This document shows, piece after piece, positions 63,182 through 64,000 of a stretch of DNA of 64,000 bases. The position numbers were made by a program, and so were the translations under genes. How positions within the stretch are numbered: the first letter of the stretch is position 1; every line of letters begins with the position of its first letter. Below the pieces are notes generated by a model. The model did not search any database, was not told the DNA's origin, and saw only the letters and a list, made by a program, of their open reading frames with translations. Source of the stretch: Lysobacteraceae bacterium NML93-0793 (GTDB lineage Bacteria; Pseudomonadota; Gammaproteobacteria; Xanthomonadales; Xanthomonadaceae); NCBI GenBank assembly GCA_002324875.1, contig NTJG01000003.1:62001-126000 (forward strand). Direction: 5' to 3'.

Positions 63182-64000
63182 ATGCGCCCTGTTCTGTTTC
63201 TGAAGCCGCTCGTCGGCGCCCTGTTGTCGGGTGCCCTGCTGGCCGCCGCGCCGCTGTCCGCGCGTGATGTCCTGCCGCAGACGACGCTGGAGACCGCCGC
63301 GCAGTTGCGCGAGCGCGCGCTCGGCGACGCCACCGCGTATGCGTTGATCGAATCACTGACCACCGAGATCGGCCCGCGCCTGCCGGGCAGCGAAGCCGAC
63401 GCGCGCGCGGTCGAGTGGGCGAAAGCGCGGTTCGAAGCGCTCGGCTACGACAAGGTCTGGACCGAGCCGGTGACGTTTCCGAAGTGGGAACGGCGCAGCG
63501 AACACGCGGCCGTCGTCGGCGCGCATGCGCAGCCGCTGGTGATCACCGCACTGGGCGGCAGCCCCGCCGGCGATGTCACCGCGGCGCTCGTGCGCTTCGA
63601 CAGCATCGCCGCCCTGGAGGCGGCCGATCCTGCAGCGCTGCGCGGCAAGCTCGTCTTCGTCGACGTGCCGATGGCGCGTTCGCGCGACGGCAGCGGCTAC
63701 GGCGCCGCCGGCCCGGTGCGCAGCCGCGGGCCTTCAATCGCCGCGCGCAAGGGCGCGGCCGGCTATCTGATGCGCTCCATCGGCACCAGCCCGAATCGTG
63801 TGGCCAACACCGGCATCACCCGCTTCGATGCCGACGTCACGCCGATTCCTTCGGCGGCGATGTCGCTGCCCGACGCCGATCAGCTGACCCGACTGCTGCG
63901 GCGTGGACCGGTGCAGGTACACCTGGCGCTCGATGTGGGCTGGAACGGCGAGTACACCTCGCAGAACGTGATCGCCGAGATCACCGGTCGGGAACGTCCG
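63182..64000 (+). CDS. Secreted M28 family peptidase (carboxypeptidase Q-like), 3' truncated
   Basis: The first 273 residues are visible; the window ends inside the gene. CCGGAGAG precedes ATG 63182. The signal peptide is MRPVLFLKPLVGALLSGALLAA. LIESLTTEIGPRLPGSEADARAVEWAKARFEALGYDKVW is the typical M28 N-terminus. A protease-associated (PA) insert follows (about 110-200, LRGKLVFVDVPMARSRDGSGYG and RKGAAGYLMRSIGT). SLPDADQLTRLL and YTSQNVIAEITG lead into the catalytic zinc domain, whose ligands lie beyond the edge. It is probably a periplasmic or extracellular aminopeptidase/carboxypeptidase. Confidence 0.85.
   Translation, partial: MRPVLFLKPLVGALLSGALLAAAPLSARDVLPQTTLETAAQLRERALGDATAYALIESLTTEIGPRLPGSEADARAVEWAKARFEALGYDKVWTEPVTFPKWERRSEHAAVVGAHAQPLVITALGGSPAGDVTAALVRFDSIAALEAADPAALRGKLVFVDVPMARSRDGSGYGAAGPVRSRGPSIAARKGAAGYLMRSIGTSPNRVANTGITRFDADVTPIPSAAMSLPDADQLTRLLRRGPVQVHLALDVGWNGEYTSQNVIAEITGRERP

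Overview
The window is GC-rich, densely coded gammaproteobacterial chromosome. The gene set and local order point to the family Xanthomonadaceae, probably near Luteimonas or Lysobacter. The indicators are an SAH riboswitch in front of ahcY, hemP next to a TonB receptor and a DUF6607 gene, the ATP-grasp/alpha-E/Anbu proteasome-homologue cluster, a lysine/alanine-rich histone-like protein, and short extragenic palindromes. No phage, plasmid, transposase or CRISPR array is visible. The first and last genes are cut by the window ends.

Layout. 1-2.0 kb: two convergent 2-oxoglutarate/iron hydroxylase genes, apparently of lower GC than the rest. 2.3-6.5 kb: a TetR regulator divergent from a fadE-type acyl-CoA dehydrogenase, then a thioesterase-like and a membrane protein. 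6.5-13.8 kb: an NTT/MFS-like transporter, a GMC oxidoreductase, an M48 protease with LemA, and a periplasmic beta-lactamase-fold hydrolase. 13.8-18.3 kb: histone-like protein, gcvH, gcvT, nfeD and an SPFH protein. 18.4-22.2 kb: a Fur-boxed heme-uptake set (hemP, TonB receptor, DUF6607). 22.2-27.9 kb: aldo/keto reductase, nucleoside transporter, ribokinase-type kinase, dusB, a 25-bp-arm inverted repeat and a DUF457-type membrane hydrolase. 27.9-35.4 kb, all minus strand: an OlsF-like acyltransferase, an LpxH-like phosphoesterase and a four-gene TolC/HlyD/two-permease efflux operon with no ATPase gene.

35.6-51 kb carries the activated-methyl cycle genes metK, ahcY (behind an SAH riboswitch) and metF. 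Between them lie the Anbu cluster, a CGEP-like S9 peptidase, a secreted amidohydrolase with a small membrane partner, and an ECF-type sigma factor with a membrane protein. The last two units are divergent, and each is preceded by the same promoter-like sequence, GTAAGAAAT-N13-CGACTG. I regard this as the best candidate for an undescribed regulatory unit here.

51-64 kb: a DUF4124 protein, an OmpR-type two-component system, a RimK-like ligase, tRNA-Gly(CCC), a GDSL esterase autotransporter, thiS-thiG-trmB, an SLC13 transporter, a Rieske protein, a fumarylacetoacetase-family enzyme, mscL and an M28 peptidase.

How the parts work together. Methionine/SAM recycling (metK, ahcY, metF) and glycine cleavage (gcvT, gcvH) both feed one-carbon metabolism. 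Heme uptake is under likely Fur control. The TetR/fadE pair handles fatty-acid beta-oxidation. Envelope functions are prominent: ornithine-lipid synthesis, efflux, an esterase autotransporter, MscL and several secreted peptidases. All function calls come from reading the sequence and recognising families; no database search was run.
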